Shown here in pieces: positions 17,674-26,118 of a DNA stretch of 64,000 nt (within the stretch, counting starts at the first letter, position 1; every line of letters begins with the position of its first letter). The notes beneath the pieces are model-generated. The model saw only the letters and a program-made list of their open reading frames with translations, was not told where the DNA came from and searched no databases. Position numbers and translations under genes: made by a program. The stretch lies in the NCBI RefSeq assembly GCF_017357405.1, contig NZ_CP071598.1, positions 372,001-436,000 of the forward strand, read 5' to 3'. The DNA comes from Halomontanus rarus. GTDB taxonomy: Archaea > Halobacteriota > Halobacteria > Halobacteriales > Natrialbaceae.

Positions 17674-17952
17674 CTATTTTCCACCCATAAGGTTACGAAG
17701 ATTTTGCTGAGTATTGGCATCTTCATCAATGTCAAAATCAGTGGCTGACGCAATCATTCGCATCCCCTCCTTAGCAAACCGTCTTCGAATGTCAAATTCT
17801 GCTACCGAATTCTCGTCCTCGCTCGGTTTTTTCCTGAAAATCCGTCCACTGTCATCTTCGAACTGCATTACGTAGAAATGTCGACCTTCATCGTCGACAA
17901 ATTCCTTAAAGCTATCAAGATTGTCCTCAAACTTATCAGCATCACTTGGCAT
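17674..17952 (-). CDS. Hypothetical protein, AT-rich codon use
   Basis: A 92-residue charged protein that I do not recognise. It has a beta-rich middle (HFYVMQFEDDSGRIF) flanked by helices, with no Cys motif or membrane segment. Codon use (AAA, AAT, ATT, TCA) differs from the neighbours, suggesting a foreign origin. The gap between it and the 58-residue gene (17374-17673) shows no gene. Confidence 0.55.
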   Translation of the reverse strand: MPSDADKFEDNLDSFKEFVDDEGRHFYVMQFEDDSGRIFRKKPSEDENSVAEFDIRRRFAKEGMRMIASATDFDIDEDANTQQNLRNLMGGK

Positions 17953-18067
17953 ATCCTAAAAGGTAGACTCAGATGACTTATAATCTATGTTGGTAGTTTA
18001 GGTCGCGTTCAGATAAGCTGGCTCCATGCGACAGCGAATGATCATTCGGTGATCGTTCGAAAAACGA

Positions 18068-18130
18068 ATGGGCGCTGCAGGCTCCGGTTCGATGGTCGAA
18101 CGAATTGTCCTTTCAGGCGTGAGGCAGTCG
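18068..18130 (+). repeat. Direct repeat copy A
   Basis: A 63-base intergenic segment beginning ATGGGCGCTGCAGGCTC and containing the palindrome GTTCGA-tgg-TCGAAC. It recurs in the same orientation at 23446-23508; the first 17 bases are identical and roughly four-fifths of positions match overall. It lies just beyond the gene-sense end of the HTH-10 regulator. Confidence 0.65.
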
Positions 18131-18222
18131 AATTCAGGGGGCTAAAAACGGGCGGTCTAGCGGTCTTTAGCTTGATCTGAGACCATTGTATAAGAGTTAG
18201 GACGCCAGTACAACTGAGCTTC

Positions 18223-18864
18223 TCAATTGTTCTCTGCCCGATGGTCCCGTGGATCGCCAATAGCGTCTTTGATGATTTTACCTTCAGCTCGATGCAGAAC
18301 GCCGCTTATCACCGATTTATTCACTCCAAGTTCCTCGGCGAGCTCGGTCAATGAACACCCCCGTGGACTATCGTAGTATCCCCACTTGATGGCGACCGTG
18401 AGGATTTCTCGTTGTCGAGCGGTGAGTGCATCGAGGACGTCGTACCCTTCGGTGATCGAAAGGACCTCGTACGTGACGTTTCGTTCATCGAGCGCCTCCC
18501 ACATGGCCGCCATCTTCGACTCCGGCATCACGAACTCGATGAAGAGGTACCCGTCGCGGGCGACGACTGGCGTAGTCGGGTGGTACTCGATGTCTTCCGA
18601 GACAAAATACCCATTGGGTGGTTGTCCTTCCAGCATCATGACTACCGTTTCGTCATCTCTGTGGAGTACCGTCGTTGCATTCGAAAACCAGTCTGTTGTT
18701 TTTTCGGTGAATTGCTCTGGGTGGTCTGTCTGGATCTCCAGCACGCTGGTCACGCCTTCCTCTGACGGATAATTCGAGAGAAATCGAACAACCGTATTGG
18801 GGAACTCGTCAGCGATGGCGACCATGTCTGGCATCGGACCGACCTTAAGACGCACCCGTGGCAT
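18223..18864 (-). CDS. Bat-type HTH-10 transcriptional regulator
   Basis: A 213-residue regulator with an N-terminal ligand-sensing alpha/beta region (about 1-145) and a C-terminal HTH-10 domain. The domain is seen as LTARQREILTVAIKWGYY, CSLTELAEELGVNKSVISGV and a basic exit helix. The ATG at 18864 (MPRVRLKVGP) is preferred over the upstream ATG at 18942, because the longer frame runs through the perfect palindrome at 18897-18918. That palindrome sits 33-54 bases upstream, suggesting autoregulation. Divergent or neighbouring promoters of the monooxygenase, a small membrane protein and the multicopper oxidase carry related motifs, so this protein is the natural candidate regulator of the block. 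Confidence 0.85.
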   Translation of the reverse strand: MPRVRLKVGPMPDMVAIADEFPNTVVRFLSNYPSEEGVTSVLEIQTDHPEQFTEKTTDWFSNATTVLHRDDETVVMMLEGQPPNGYFVSEDIEYHPTTPVVARDGYLFIEFVMPESKMAAMWEALDERNVTYEVLSITEGYDVLDALTARQREILTVAIKWGYYDSPRGCSLTELAEELGVNKSVISGVLHRAEGKIIKDAIGDPRDHRAENN

Positions 18865-18896
18865 AGGTTCCCTTTGAGTGGAGAGATAATGGGTTT

Positions 18897-18918
18897 GGAG
18901 GTGAATATGTTCACCTCC
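18897..18918. promoter_or_regulatory. Perfect 22-bp palindrome, copy 2 of the motif
   Basis: GGAGGTGAA-tatg-TTCACCTCC is a perfect inverted repeat (9-base arms, 4-base centre, itself TATG). It lies in the promoter of the HTH-10 regulator, 33-54 bases before its start. It is the best copy of a motif with consensus GTGAACATrTTsAC, which also appears near 17404, 20343, 20852 and 21187. Confidence 0.65.
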
Positions 18919-19026
18919 TTCCCCTACAATCCAATTCTGCACACTCTCGCGCTAAATGGATGGAGGTCCCGCACGGCTGTCGGATTGCCGTGTCATCTGT
19001 GTACCCAGTCACGTTCGGACGGCCGA

Positions 19027-20208
19027 TCACACCGGTTCGTTCCAGTCCACTCGGTACGAGTAGATCTCTTCGAAGTTTTCCACACCTCGTTTCAGGAAGA
19101 ACGGGAGCACGAGGTCCCGAACTTTTCGGGTAACGATATTGGAGGGCGATTTCTGATTCCCCGTCTCCCGAGAAATCTCGACGATCTCCTCAACTCGGTC
19201 TCGTCGAACGGATTCGAAGGTCTCGAACGCATCCTGGACTTCTTCGGTGTCCCGTAGGCATTTCGCCAAGACGATTGCATCTTCCATGGCCAGTGATGCT
19301 CCCTGACCGACGTGTGGGGACGTCGCGTGGGCGGCGTCACCGATGAGGCAGACCGTCCCCTGATGCCACGTCGGGAGCGACGGCAGGTCGTACACCGGCC
19401 ACTTGCCGATCCTATCGTCGGTCGAGCGGATGATTTCAGTGACTTCGTTGTGGTCGTCCTTGTGGAGTCGAAGCAGTTTCTCTTTCCACTCCTCAGGCGA
19501 GATTGCGTCCAATTCGTCCCGATCTGGGGCTTCCTTCCGTTCGTGATTCTCGAACCAGTAAATCTCGCCCGTTGGGACCTTCTGGTAGCCGAAGAACCCG
19601 TCCGCGCCGAACGTCATCCGCATGACTCCGTTCGACGGCGAAATCGAGTCGTTTCGAGTGAACGCTCCGGAATCGATGATTTCCGTGTACTCGGGATCCG
19701 GTGCGTTCGGTAGAATCGAGCGGCGGGTTTGTGAGTGGATTCCGTCACAGCCGATAAGGAAGTCTCCGTGGGCTTCCGTACCGTCGTCGAAATACGCGAT
19801 GACCATATCTTCGTGTGGAATCTGGACGTCGGTCAGGCGCTTTCCGAACTCTACGGTGATTCCCTGCTCGGTCGCTACTTCTCGAAGGCCCTTGGTCAGG
19901 AGACCCCGCTTAATTAGCACCGTCTCGGAGGGGTTTTCACCGAGTTGCTTCTGTCTGTGGTTCTGGAAGACCAATCGGTTCGATTGATGACCGTCTTCGA
20001 GGACATCCTCCTTGATGCCGAGTGTCTCCAGAACGTCCGTCCCATTCTCAGCGAGGTTGAGGAAAAATCCTACGTCGTCCCGTGGTTCTGGCCGTCCCTC
20101 GAAGATGACTGGAGTGATACCGATCCGCTGTAGGTAGAGGGCGAGAACCGGTCCAGCGACTCCGCAGCCGATGATCAGCGCCTTTCGATCTGGTGTAGGC
20201 TGACTCAT
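19027..20208 (-). CDS. FAD-dependent monooxygenase (PHBH-like)
   Basis: A 393-residue class A flavoprotein monooxygenase. The N-terminal Rossmann motif IIGCGVAGP (12-20), the mid-chain FAD/NADPH motif FLIGCDGIHS, and the C-terminal CLIGDAAHATSPHVGQG segment are all intact. Such enzymes hydroxylate aromatic or polycyclic substrates using NAD(P)H and O2, and also include antibiotic-modifying members. The substrate is unknown; no dioxygenase or ring-cleavage gene is nearby. The start is the ATG at 20208. The promoter gap contains TGAACATGTTGAC at 20343, so the gene may share control with the HTH-10 regulator and the multicopper oxidase. The next gene downstream on the same strand is the regulator. 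Confidence 0.9.
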   Translation of the reverse strand: MSQPTPDRKALIIGCGVAGPVLALYLQRIGITPVIFEGRPEPRDDVGFFLNLAENGTDVLETLGIKEDVLEDGHQSNRLVFQNHRQKQLGENPSETVLIKRGLLTKGLREVATEQGITVEFGKRLTDVQIPHEDMVIAYFDDGTEAHGDFLIGCDGIHSQTRRSILPNAPDPEYTEIIDSGAFTRNDSISPSNGVMRMTFGADGFFGYQKVPTGEIYWFENHERKEAPDRDELDAISPEEWKEKLLRLHKDDHNEVTEIIRSTDDRIGKWPVYDLPSLPTWHQGTVCLIGDAAHATSPHVGQGASLAMEDAIVLAKCLRDTEEVQDAFETFESVRRDRVEEIVEISRETGNQKSPSNIVTRKVRDLVLPFFLKRGVENFEEIYSYRVDWNEPV

Positions 20209-20342
20209 CGTGATTTCCTACTGAGGACGAGTTCGGCCGGTCGCGTTCCCGCGCTAGAGCCGCACGTCACAGCTTCTCTATCGAGTTTCGATGTTCCGTT
20301 CATCAGAGAATAACTGCACTCGTTTTCGCATCAGTATTCAGA

Positions 20343-20355
20343 TGAACATGTTGAC
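20343..20355. promoter_or_regulatory. Copy 3 of the GTGAACATrTTsAC motif
   Basis: TGAACATGTTGAC lies 135-147 bases upstream of the monooxygenase start. It is a near-palindrome with one arm mismatch. The distance is long for a core promoter site, so it could be an upstream activator site. Confidence 0.45.
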
Positions 20356-20402
20356 GAGCACATCTCAGCGATGGTTTTCGGGGGAAACCTACCCCTCCGT
20401 GG

Positions 20403-20816
20403 TTAGTCGTCGAGAATGACTGGCGATAACCTCGCGCCGAGTACTCCTGCTCCAACCGTGAAAACGAAGCGAACCACCATCATGGCGTCGAGCGCCCCGA
20501 ACGCGAATCCCACGAGGCCAGCGAGAATGCCCACTGCAACACCGTGAAGCATCACTGTGTCTGGGTCAACTCGTCGAGCGACCCACCCCGCCGCGACTAC
20601 AGTCAGCAGGATCGTTACGATCGGGTAAATCTGGGTGCCGGATATGGTGTTGAACTCTTGCAACGCACCGGGGTCGGGTTCTCCTCCCGTCCCGAATGCA
20701 AGGAGAAATGTGTACGCAACGATCGCCACGATGAGTAGTCCCGTCGAGAGGACATGAGGGGCGATGCCCCCAACGACGATCTGTTTCCACTGTAGGTCTG
20801 TCACTGTCGTCATCAC
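20403..20816 (-). CDS. Small membrane protein with four predicted helices
   Basis: A 137-residue hydrophobic protein with membrane segments at roughly residues 20-42, 60-80, 88-110 and 113-132. It carries no enzymatic motif. An arginine pair (WVARRVDPD) after the second segment suggests a cytoplasmic loop. It may belong to a haloarchaeal DUF membrane family, which I cannot name with certainty. The first ATG is at 20816 and a second directly follows. A motif copy (20852-20865) lies 36-49 bases upstream, so it is probably coregulated with the flanking oxidase genes. Confidence 0.7.
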   Translation of the reverse strand: MMTTVTDLQWKQIVVGGIAPHVLSTGLLIVAIVAYTFLLAFGTGGEPDPGALQEFNTISGTQIYPIVTILLTVVAAGWVARRVDPDTVMLHGVAVGILAGLVGFAFGALDAMMVVRFVFTVGAGVLGARLSPVILDD

Positions 20817-20851
20817 TTGGTGGGTGATCGTGCCAGCGAATCAGGGTTGAC

Positions 20852-20865
20852 GTATACATGTTCAC
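20852..20865. promoter_or_regulatory. Copy 4 of the GTGAACATrTTsAC motif
   Basis: GTATACATGTTCAC, which on the minus strand reads GTGAACATGTATAC. It lies 36-49 bases upstream of the 137-residue membrane protein start, overlapping where a TATA element would be expected. Confidence 0.45.
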
Positions 20866-20929
20866 CCAGGAGCTTGGTTCGGCAGCGATCAGCGGGAGAG
20901 AACACAAACGATAAAGATTACAGAGGCGA

Positions 20930-21082
20930 ATGAAACGAACCATGGCCGGTGGTACGGCGGCACACCGAGAACACCGCGTTCGGTTGCACCTCACTCGAGT
21001 GCTGGGTATCGCTCTCGTCGTGGTCCTGTACTATGCGAGCCAGTGGCCTCGGAACTGGATAACCGGGAACCGTTCGTGTTGA
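20930..21082 (+). CDS. Possible 50-residue membrane peptide
   Basis: An open frame of 50 codons, starting ATGAAACGAACC. It has a basic N-terminal half (HREHRVRLHL) and a single hydrophobic stretch, VLGIALVVVLYYA. The purine-rich AGAGG lies rather close to the ATG. It is not recognised and could be chance. It is listed because the 20817-21240 gap has no other candidate. Confidence 0.25.
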   Translation: MKRTMAGGTAAHREHRVRLHLTRVLGIALVVVLYYASQWPRNWITGNRSC

Positions 21083-21186
21083 CGACATTATCCGAACTCT
21101 GGAACGCCCTACGGTTCTCCGTTTTCTCGTTCTCAAGCCACCACTCTCACATTGGAAGACTCGAGTGGACCTGAACGCGTTGGGAG

Positions 21187-21208
21187 CAACATGTTTACGT
21201 GAATGTTG
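21187..21208. promoter_or_regulatory. Copy 5 of the motif, before the multicopper oxidase
   Basis: CAACAT-gtttacgtga-ATGTTG is a perfect 6-base-arm inverted repeat. Its left part reads GTAAACATGTTG on the minus strand, close to the shared consensus. It ends 33 bases before the oxidase ATG at 21241, the same spacing as the regulator's own palindrome. Confidence 0.5.
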
Positions 21209-21240
21209 ACCGCCGGTCGGTACCTCTCTCAACACAAGCG

Positions 21241-22800
21241 ATGAAATTCACCCGAAGAGAGTTCTCGAAACTCGGATTGATGGCCGGTGTCGGATTTGGA
21301 ATCCCCCTCGGAACGGTAGCGGGGCCCGTCGACCGTCTGGCCGAATCCGCGAGTGTGACTAGCCCGCGCGTCGAGAAGTTCGAGGTTCCATTACCCGTGC
21401 CCCCGGTCCTCGAACCAGTACGCACCGAAGGGACGACTGACTATTACGAGATTACACAACGAGAGGGGGCGGTCGAAATTCTCCCCGGTTACGAAACCAC
21501 AGTCTGGGGGTACAATGGAATCTTTCCGGGACCGACCATCGAAACCAGAACCGGTCGTGAAGTAGTCATCGAACAGCGGAACGAACTCCCCGTCCCCGTT
21601 TCCACGCACCTCCACGGCGGGGTGACGCCCCCTGAGAGCGACGGGTTTCCCACGGACCTCATCCTTCCGCCCGATCTATCGATGGACGACTTACCGGGGC
21701 ACGTCTCCGGGACCGTCGCCGGGATCTCACGCGGCTCCAAGGAGTACAGATACCCGAACGAGCAACGAGCGGCCACGCTCTGGTATCACGACCACCGGAT
21801 GGATTTCACCGGTCCACAGGTCTACAAGGGGCTAGCGGGCTTCTACATCATCCGCGACGACATTGAGGACGAACTTCCGCTCCCCCATGGGGAGAAAGAC
21901 GTCCCGCTCATGATTGCGGATCGAATCTTTACTGATGACGGTGAGATGTACTATCCATCGGTCGATCCATCGCTTATGGGTGATCACGGGGTGCTCGCGT
22001 CCGCAAGCCTCGGTGTGCATACCGGCGTCTTCGGGGATACGATCCTCGTTAACGGTGCACCGTGGCCGCGCATGGAGGTTTCGAACACGAAGTACCGCTT
22101 CCGAATTCTGAATGCGTCTAACGCGCGAACGTACGAACTCGCGCTTGAACCCTCACCCTCTGAGGGCAACTCGTTCGTCCAGGTTGGCAGCGACGGCGGC
22201 CTACTCTCGGAGCCGATTCCGCACGACAAACTCCTCGTTTCTCCCGCTGAACGCTTCGACGTCGTCGTTGACTTCTCGCACTACTCGGTGGGTTCCGAAG
22301 TGACGCTCGTAAACCGACGTGGAGAGGGACGAGTGTCCGATGTAATGCAGTTCGAAGTCGTCCGAGAAGAAGAAGAGAGGAGCGAAATTACATCTCAACT
22401 CGCACCAGACCTCGACTTTCCGAGTCCCGACGATGCGGAAGTCACCCGCCGATTCATTTTCCTCGCAGGGATGCTCGGCGGGATGTCAACGATCAACGGC
22501 AACGGGTACGACCCTGAGCGTATCGATGCGGATCCTCGCCTCGGTTCCACTGAAATTTGGGAGTTCGACGCCGATCCGGCGCACCCGATCCATATGCATC
22601 TCGTTCACTTCAAGGTCATCTCTCGTGATGGTGGGCCCCCTGGCCCGTACGACGCTGGATGGAAAGACACGGTCTACCTCGACGGCGGCAACGTCCGGGT
22701 GGTTGCCACGTTCACCCCCTACCGCGGTAAGTACGTCTTCCACTGCCATAACCTCGAACACGAGGATATGATGATGATGGCCAATTTCGAGGTGGTCTAA
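21241..22800 (+). CDS. Tat-exported multicopper oxidase
   Basis: A 519-residue cupredoxin oxidase of the CotA/bilirubin-oxidase type. The N-terminus has a Tat signal (TRREFSKLG followed by a hydrophobic stretch). All four copper-binding clusters are present: HLH at 123-125, WYHDH at 181-185, HPIHMH at 448-453 and HCHNLEH at 501-507. Met512 stands in the type-1 axial position. The enzyme should couple one-electron oxidation of phenolics or metals such as Mn(II) or Cu(I) to four-electron O2 reduction outside the membrane. The ATG at 21241 is preferred over GTG at 21199, which overlaps the promoter palindrome and would put 14 residues before the Tat motif. The next gene begins immediately after its stop codon. 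Confidence 0.92.
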   Translation: MKFTRREFSKLGLMAGVGFGIPLGTVAGPVDRLAESASVTSPRVEKFEVPLPVPPVLEPVRTEGTTDYYEITQREGAVEILPGYETTVWGYNGIFPGPTIETRTGREVVIEQRNELPVPVSTHLHGGVTPPESDGFPTDLILPPDLSMDDLPGHVSGTVAGISRGSKEYRYPNEQRAATLWYHDHRMDFTGPQVYKGLAGFYIIRDDIEDELPLPHGEKDVPLMIADRIFTDDGEMYYPSVDPSLMGDHGVLASASLGVHTGVFGDTILVNGAPWPRMEVSNTKYRFRILNASNARTYELALEPSPSEGNSFVQVGSDGGLLSEPIPHDKLLVSPAERFDVVVDFSHYSVGSEVTLVNRRGEGRVSDVMQFEVVREEEERSEITSQLAPDLDFPSPDDAEVTRRFIFLAGMLGGMSTINGNGYDPERIDADPRLGSTEIWEFDADPAHPIHMHLVHFKVISRDGGPPGPYDAGWKDTVYLDGGNVRVVATFTPYRGKYVFHCHNLEHEDMMMMANFEVV

Positions 22801-23205
22801 ATGAGTGTCGTAATCGAGCGTCACGATGAATCAGCATGGACTGGAGATGCGACCAGTCGCTACTTTGCGGCAGCACTCGCCTTCACGTCTCAAGCGATAC
22901 ACCTGTGGATACTCCCGGACACATTCGTAGTAACGCTCTTGCCCGGGTTATTCTTCTTCCTTGTAGCAATCGGCCAGGGGCTGCTTGGTGTGAGTCTATT
23001 GTTCGGACCGGGTCGATGGACTCTCCGGTTGGGAATCTCGTTCAATCTCCTAGTCGTTGCACTTTGGACTATCACCCGGTTCGTCAGCCTCCCTGCCCTC
23101 ACAGGGTCTGCACAGCTCAACGTAGGAATGCTTGGTATCGTGTCAACGGTTGCAGAAATCGCCCTTGTGATGTCGCTTCTAAAATTATTGGGTTCTGAAC
23201 AATAA
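22801..23205 (+). CDS. Small integral membrane protein coupled to the oxidase
   Basis: A 134-residue protein with four predicted membrane helices (about 22-40, 43-66, 73-93 and 103-128) in a DoxX-like size class, though no DoxX signature is clear. The ATG follows the multicopper oxidase stop codon with no intervening base, so the two are almost certainly one transcript. It may anchor or support the exported oxidase, for example in electron or copper supply; this is inference from position. Confidence 0.7.
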   Translation: MSVVIERHDESAWTGDATSRYFAAALAFTSQAIHLWILPDTFVVTLLPGLFFFLVAIGQGLLGVSLLFGPGRWTLRLGISFNLLVVALWTITRFVSLPALTGSAQLNVGMLGIVSTVAEIALVMSLLKLLGSEQ

Positions 23206-23445
23206 AAATTGGCATGTGTATTTTTACTATCGTACTGGAGGTATCCACTCTTTAGCTCGGTTCTTCTGGTAGAACGTGAGGACGTACCTGTCAATCGGCG
23301 ATTGATTTTCTAAATCATCACCAATTTAGATGTACGCGTATCCCGATGGAAATCACTTCCTCGTTCGCCCATCGAACGAAAGCAAAATCAGTCCCGTTCG
23401 ACCGATGACCGCCACGTAATATGGCGATTATCGTGCCTCAAATGT

Positions 23446-23508
23446 ATGGGCGCTGCAGGCTCTAGTTCGACTCTCGAACGAATCAACCTTCGAGGCGTGA
23501 GGCGGCCG
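23446..23508 (+). repeat. Direct repeat copy B
   Basis: Same-orientation partner of the repeat at 18068-18130. It starts with the identical 17 bases ATGGGCGCTGCAGGCTC and keeps the palindrome frame GTTCGA-ctc-TCGAAC. The 23206-23691 gap has no supported gene. The two copies bracket the HTH-10, monooxygenase and multicopper oxidase block. Confidence 0.65.
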
Positions 23509-23691
23509 AGCTCGAGCAGTTGAGAATAGGGACAAATGACAACCATTAGATGCTATTGCATCTCCGTGGGAGGTACACAACGCGTATGCACCATTCGTAG
23601 TTACGACCAACCGATGCTGAGGAGCCGTTGGGTAAAGGAGATGGATCTAGCACCTCGGTATGAAAAAGTCAGTTTGACACCCAGAGCGAGT

Positions 23692-26118
23692 TCATGGATT
23701 GCTTACGGCTTGAAGCGTAAATGAGAAGGTCGCACCCTCACCGGGTTCGGACTCGACCCAGATGTCACCACCGTGACGCTCGACGATTCGCTCGCACAGT
23801 GCGAGGCCGATGCCAGTTCCGTCGTACTCGCCGTGGCTGTGAAGGCTTTGGAACACCTCGAATACCCGGTCGACCTGCTCCGGATCGATGCCGATCCCCT
23901 CGTCACTGACCGCGATCAACCACTCGTCGTCCCGGCGCTCGGCGGAGACGTGCACTCGCGGAGGGTCATCGCCGCTATACTCGATCGCGTTGTCCAGCAG
24001 GTTCTGGAAGAGCTGGCGGAGTTGCCCGGCGTCGCCCACGACGTGGGGGAGCCCTTCGGCAGTGATCTCGGCATCGTGCTCCTCAATTTTCACGTGGAAA
24101 TCCTGGTGGACATCCGCGAATACGGCGTCGAGGTCGACTGACTCGAGAGAATCTCCGCGAGTATCGACACGGGAGTACTGGAGGAGACCGTCGATCATTG
24201 CGCGCATGCGGTCGGCGCCGTCCACGGCGAACTCGATGAACTCCTCGCCGTCCTCGTCGAGGGTATCAGCGTACCGCTTTTCGAGGAGCTGGAGGTAGGA
24301 CGAGACCATCCGAAGCGGTTCTTGGAGATCGTGGGAGGCAGCGTACGCGAACTGTTCGAGGCGTTCGTTGGACTCCTCGAGTTTGTCGACCAACTTCTCT
24401 AACCGTCGCTCGCGCTCCCTGCGTTCGGAGATGTCTTGGGCGGCCCCGCGGAATGACACGACCTCACCGTCGACTGTCTCCGGAACGCCTTGCAGTCGAA
24501 GCCAGCGTACGTCACCACCGTCCGTCCGGATTCGCACCTCCATGTCGAAGGGATCACCAGAGTCGAGCGCGTTCTCGACGGCTTCTTGGACGAGCGGCTG
24601 ATCGTCCTCGTGGTACATGGCGAGGGCTTCCTCCAGTGGCGGCTCCTCGTCAGCGTCCACCTCCAGCAGCTCGAAGACGTGGTCGGTCCAGAATACGTCC
24701 TGTGTCTCCACGTCGATCTCCCAGCCGCCAACGTCTGCGATACGCTCGGTCTTCTCGAGCAAGTCCAGCGCTCGTTCGAGTTCTCGTTCGCGATTTTTCT
24801 GCTCGGTGATGTCGCTCGCCATACCGATCCACTCGACGATGTCTCCGTCATCATCCAGCATCGGTACCGCGCGCGAGAACGTCCAACCCAGGCTTCCATC
24901 GACCTGCTCTATCCGGTGTTCCAGCTCGAAGGTGCTCTTGGTCCGAATCGCTTCGTTGGTGGCCTCCGTGACGCGTTCCTGGTCGTCCGGGTGAATGTAT
25001 TTGTCAAGCCACTCGCTCGTCGATTCGTGTGTATTGGCAACGAAATCTTGGCCCTCGAGGTATTGCATTTCGCTCCAATCGGGACTCATGCGATACACTA
25101 CATCGGAACTGGCGGTGACCAACGCTCGAAATCGCTCCTCGCTTTTCTGAAGCGCCTCCTCAGTCTCCTTGCGCTCGGTTATATCGCGCGTCGTCCCGGC
25201 GATGGCTTCGACTTTCCCCTCCTCGTTGAGTACCGGTGCAAAGATGTAGTCGTAGATTCGGTGACCGAGTTCGGCGTGTTCGAACGCTACCTCGCCGCGG
25301 ATGGGTTCTTTTGTCTCCACGACCTGGTCGATCTCGCGTTTGTGCATCTCCGCGTGCCACGGCTCGTAGCCGATTTCCAGCAGGGTCTTTCCGATGGACT
25401 CTTCGAGGGTCTGACCCCACATTTCCAGCAGCGCTTCGTTGGCAAATATGAAACGGTAGTCGAGGTCGAACGCGTAGACGAGGTCGGGAGTACTGGAGAT
25501 AATGGTCTCGTAAAGCCGCCGCTCCTGGTCAGGCTCAGCGGTCACTCTCGTCAGTTCCGTCTCAGCTTCCTCGCGTTCGGTTCGATCAGTATTCGCGGGC
25601 GACTTCGCAGTCTCGACGGCGTATGCGATCGTTACTCCTAACTCTGCGAGCGATTCTCGCTCAGCCGTGTCAAATCCTTGCGACCGGTTGGTAGCCAGAT
25701 GCAAGACACCGTACAGCGTCTCTTCGTAAACGAGGGGGACGAACGCGCATGTTTGATAGTCGTGTTTGCGGGCGTGCTCGCGCCAATCCTCGTGAGGGGG
25801 GTCATCAACGAGATTCTGGCCGACCGCAACCTCCCGTGTGCGCACTGCCTCGTTTGCCAGTTCCTGTGAGGGTGGGCCCTCTCTGTAGGGAATCCTATCG
25901 AGTGTATTCTCCGCAATTCCGGCGGAGGCTGCCGGAATCACTTCCTCTTCCTCTTCCTCTGGAATAGAGTGTCCAATCCACGCGAAGGAGTACAACTCCG
26001 ATGCTGCGAACTGCTCGCAAACGCGCTGTCGAATCTCGTTTTCGGTGAGAGTAGGGACCAACGCTCGGGTGACTTCTCCGATCACCTTGTTTATGGAGTG
26101 CCGTCCGCCAAGACTCAT
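23692..26118 (-). CDS. Sensor histidine kinase, GAF plus three PAS domains
   Basis: An 808-residue soluble kinase. A GAF domain (about 15-170) is followed by three PAS/PAC units: about 200-320 (STPDLVYAFDLDYRFIFANE...TTRDITERK), 325-445 (ending GMASDITEQK) and 450-575 (GGWEIDVETQDVFW...GAAQDISERR). HisKA follows, with acceptor His596 in AASHDLQEP, then HATPase_c with NLLDNAIEYSG, DEGIGID and GTGIGLAL. There are no membrane segments, so intracellular redox, light or small-molecule cues are likely. There is no adjacent response regulator. The last ~226 residues match the 2727-4661 kinase closely. The start is the ATG at 26118. Confidence 0.92.
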   Translation of the reverse strand: MSLGGRHSINKVIGEVTRALVPTLTENEIRQRVCEQFAASELYSFAWIGHSIPEEEEEEVIPAASAGIAENTLDRIPYREGPPSQELANEAVRTREVAVGQNLVDDPPHEDWREHARKHDYQTCAFVPLVYEETLYGVLHLATNRSQGFDTAERESLAELGVTIAYAVETAKSPANTDRTEREEAETELTRVTAEPDQERRLYETIISSTPDLVYAFDLDYRFIFANEALLEMWGQTLEESIGKTLLEIGYEPWHAEMHKREIDQVVETKEPIRGEVAFEHAELGHRIYDYIFAPVLNEEGKVEAIAGTTRDITERKETEEALQKSEERFRALVTASSDVVYRMSPDWSEMQYLEGQDFVANTHESTSEWLDKYIHPDDQERVTEATNEAIRTKSTFELEHRIEQVDGSLGWTFSRAVPMLDDDGDIVEWIGMASDITEQKNRERELERALDLLEKTERIADVGGWEIDVETQDVFWTDHVFELLEVDADEEPPLEEALAMYHEDDQPLVQEAVENALDSGDPFDMEVRIRTDGGDVRWLRLQGVPETVDGEVVSFRGAAQDISERRERERRLEKLVDKLEESNERLEQFAYAASHDLQEPLRMVSSYLQLLEKRYADTLDEDGEEFIEFAVDGADRMRAMIDGLLQYSRVDTRGDSLESVDLDAVFADVHQDFHVKIEEHDAEITAEGLPHVVGDAGQLRQLFQNLLDNAIEYSGDDPPRVHVSAERRDDEWLIAVSDEGIGIDPEQVDRVFEVFQSLHSHGEYDGTGIGLALCERIVERHGGDIWVESEPGEGATFSFTLQAVSNP

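Noticed and set aside
18068..18130. Possible tRNA because of GGTTCGA-like sequence in the repeats
   Set aside because: No acceptor, D or anticodon stems can be folded around it; GTTCGA is part of a palindrome instead.
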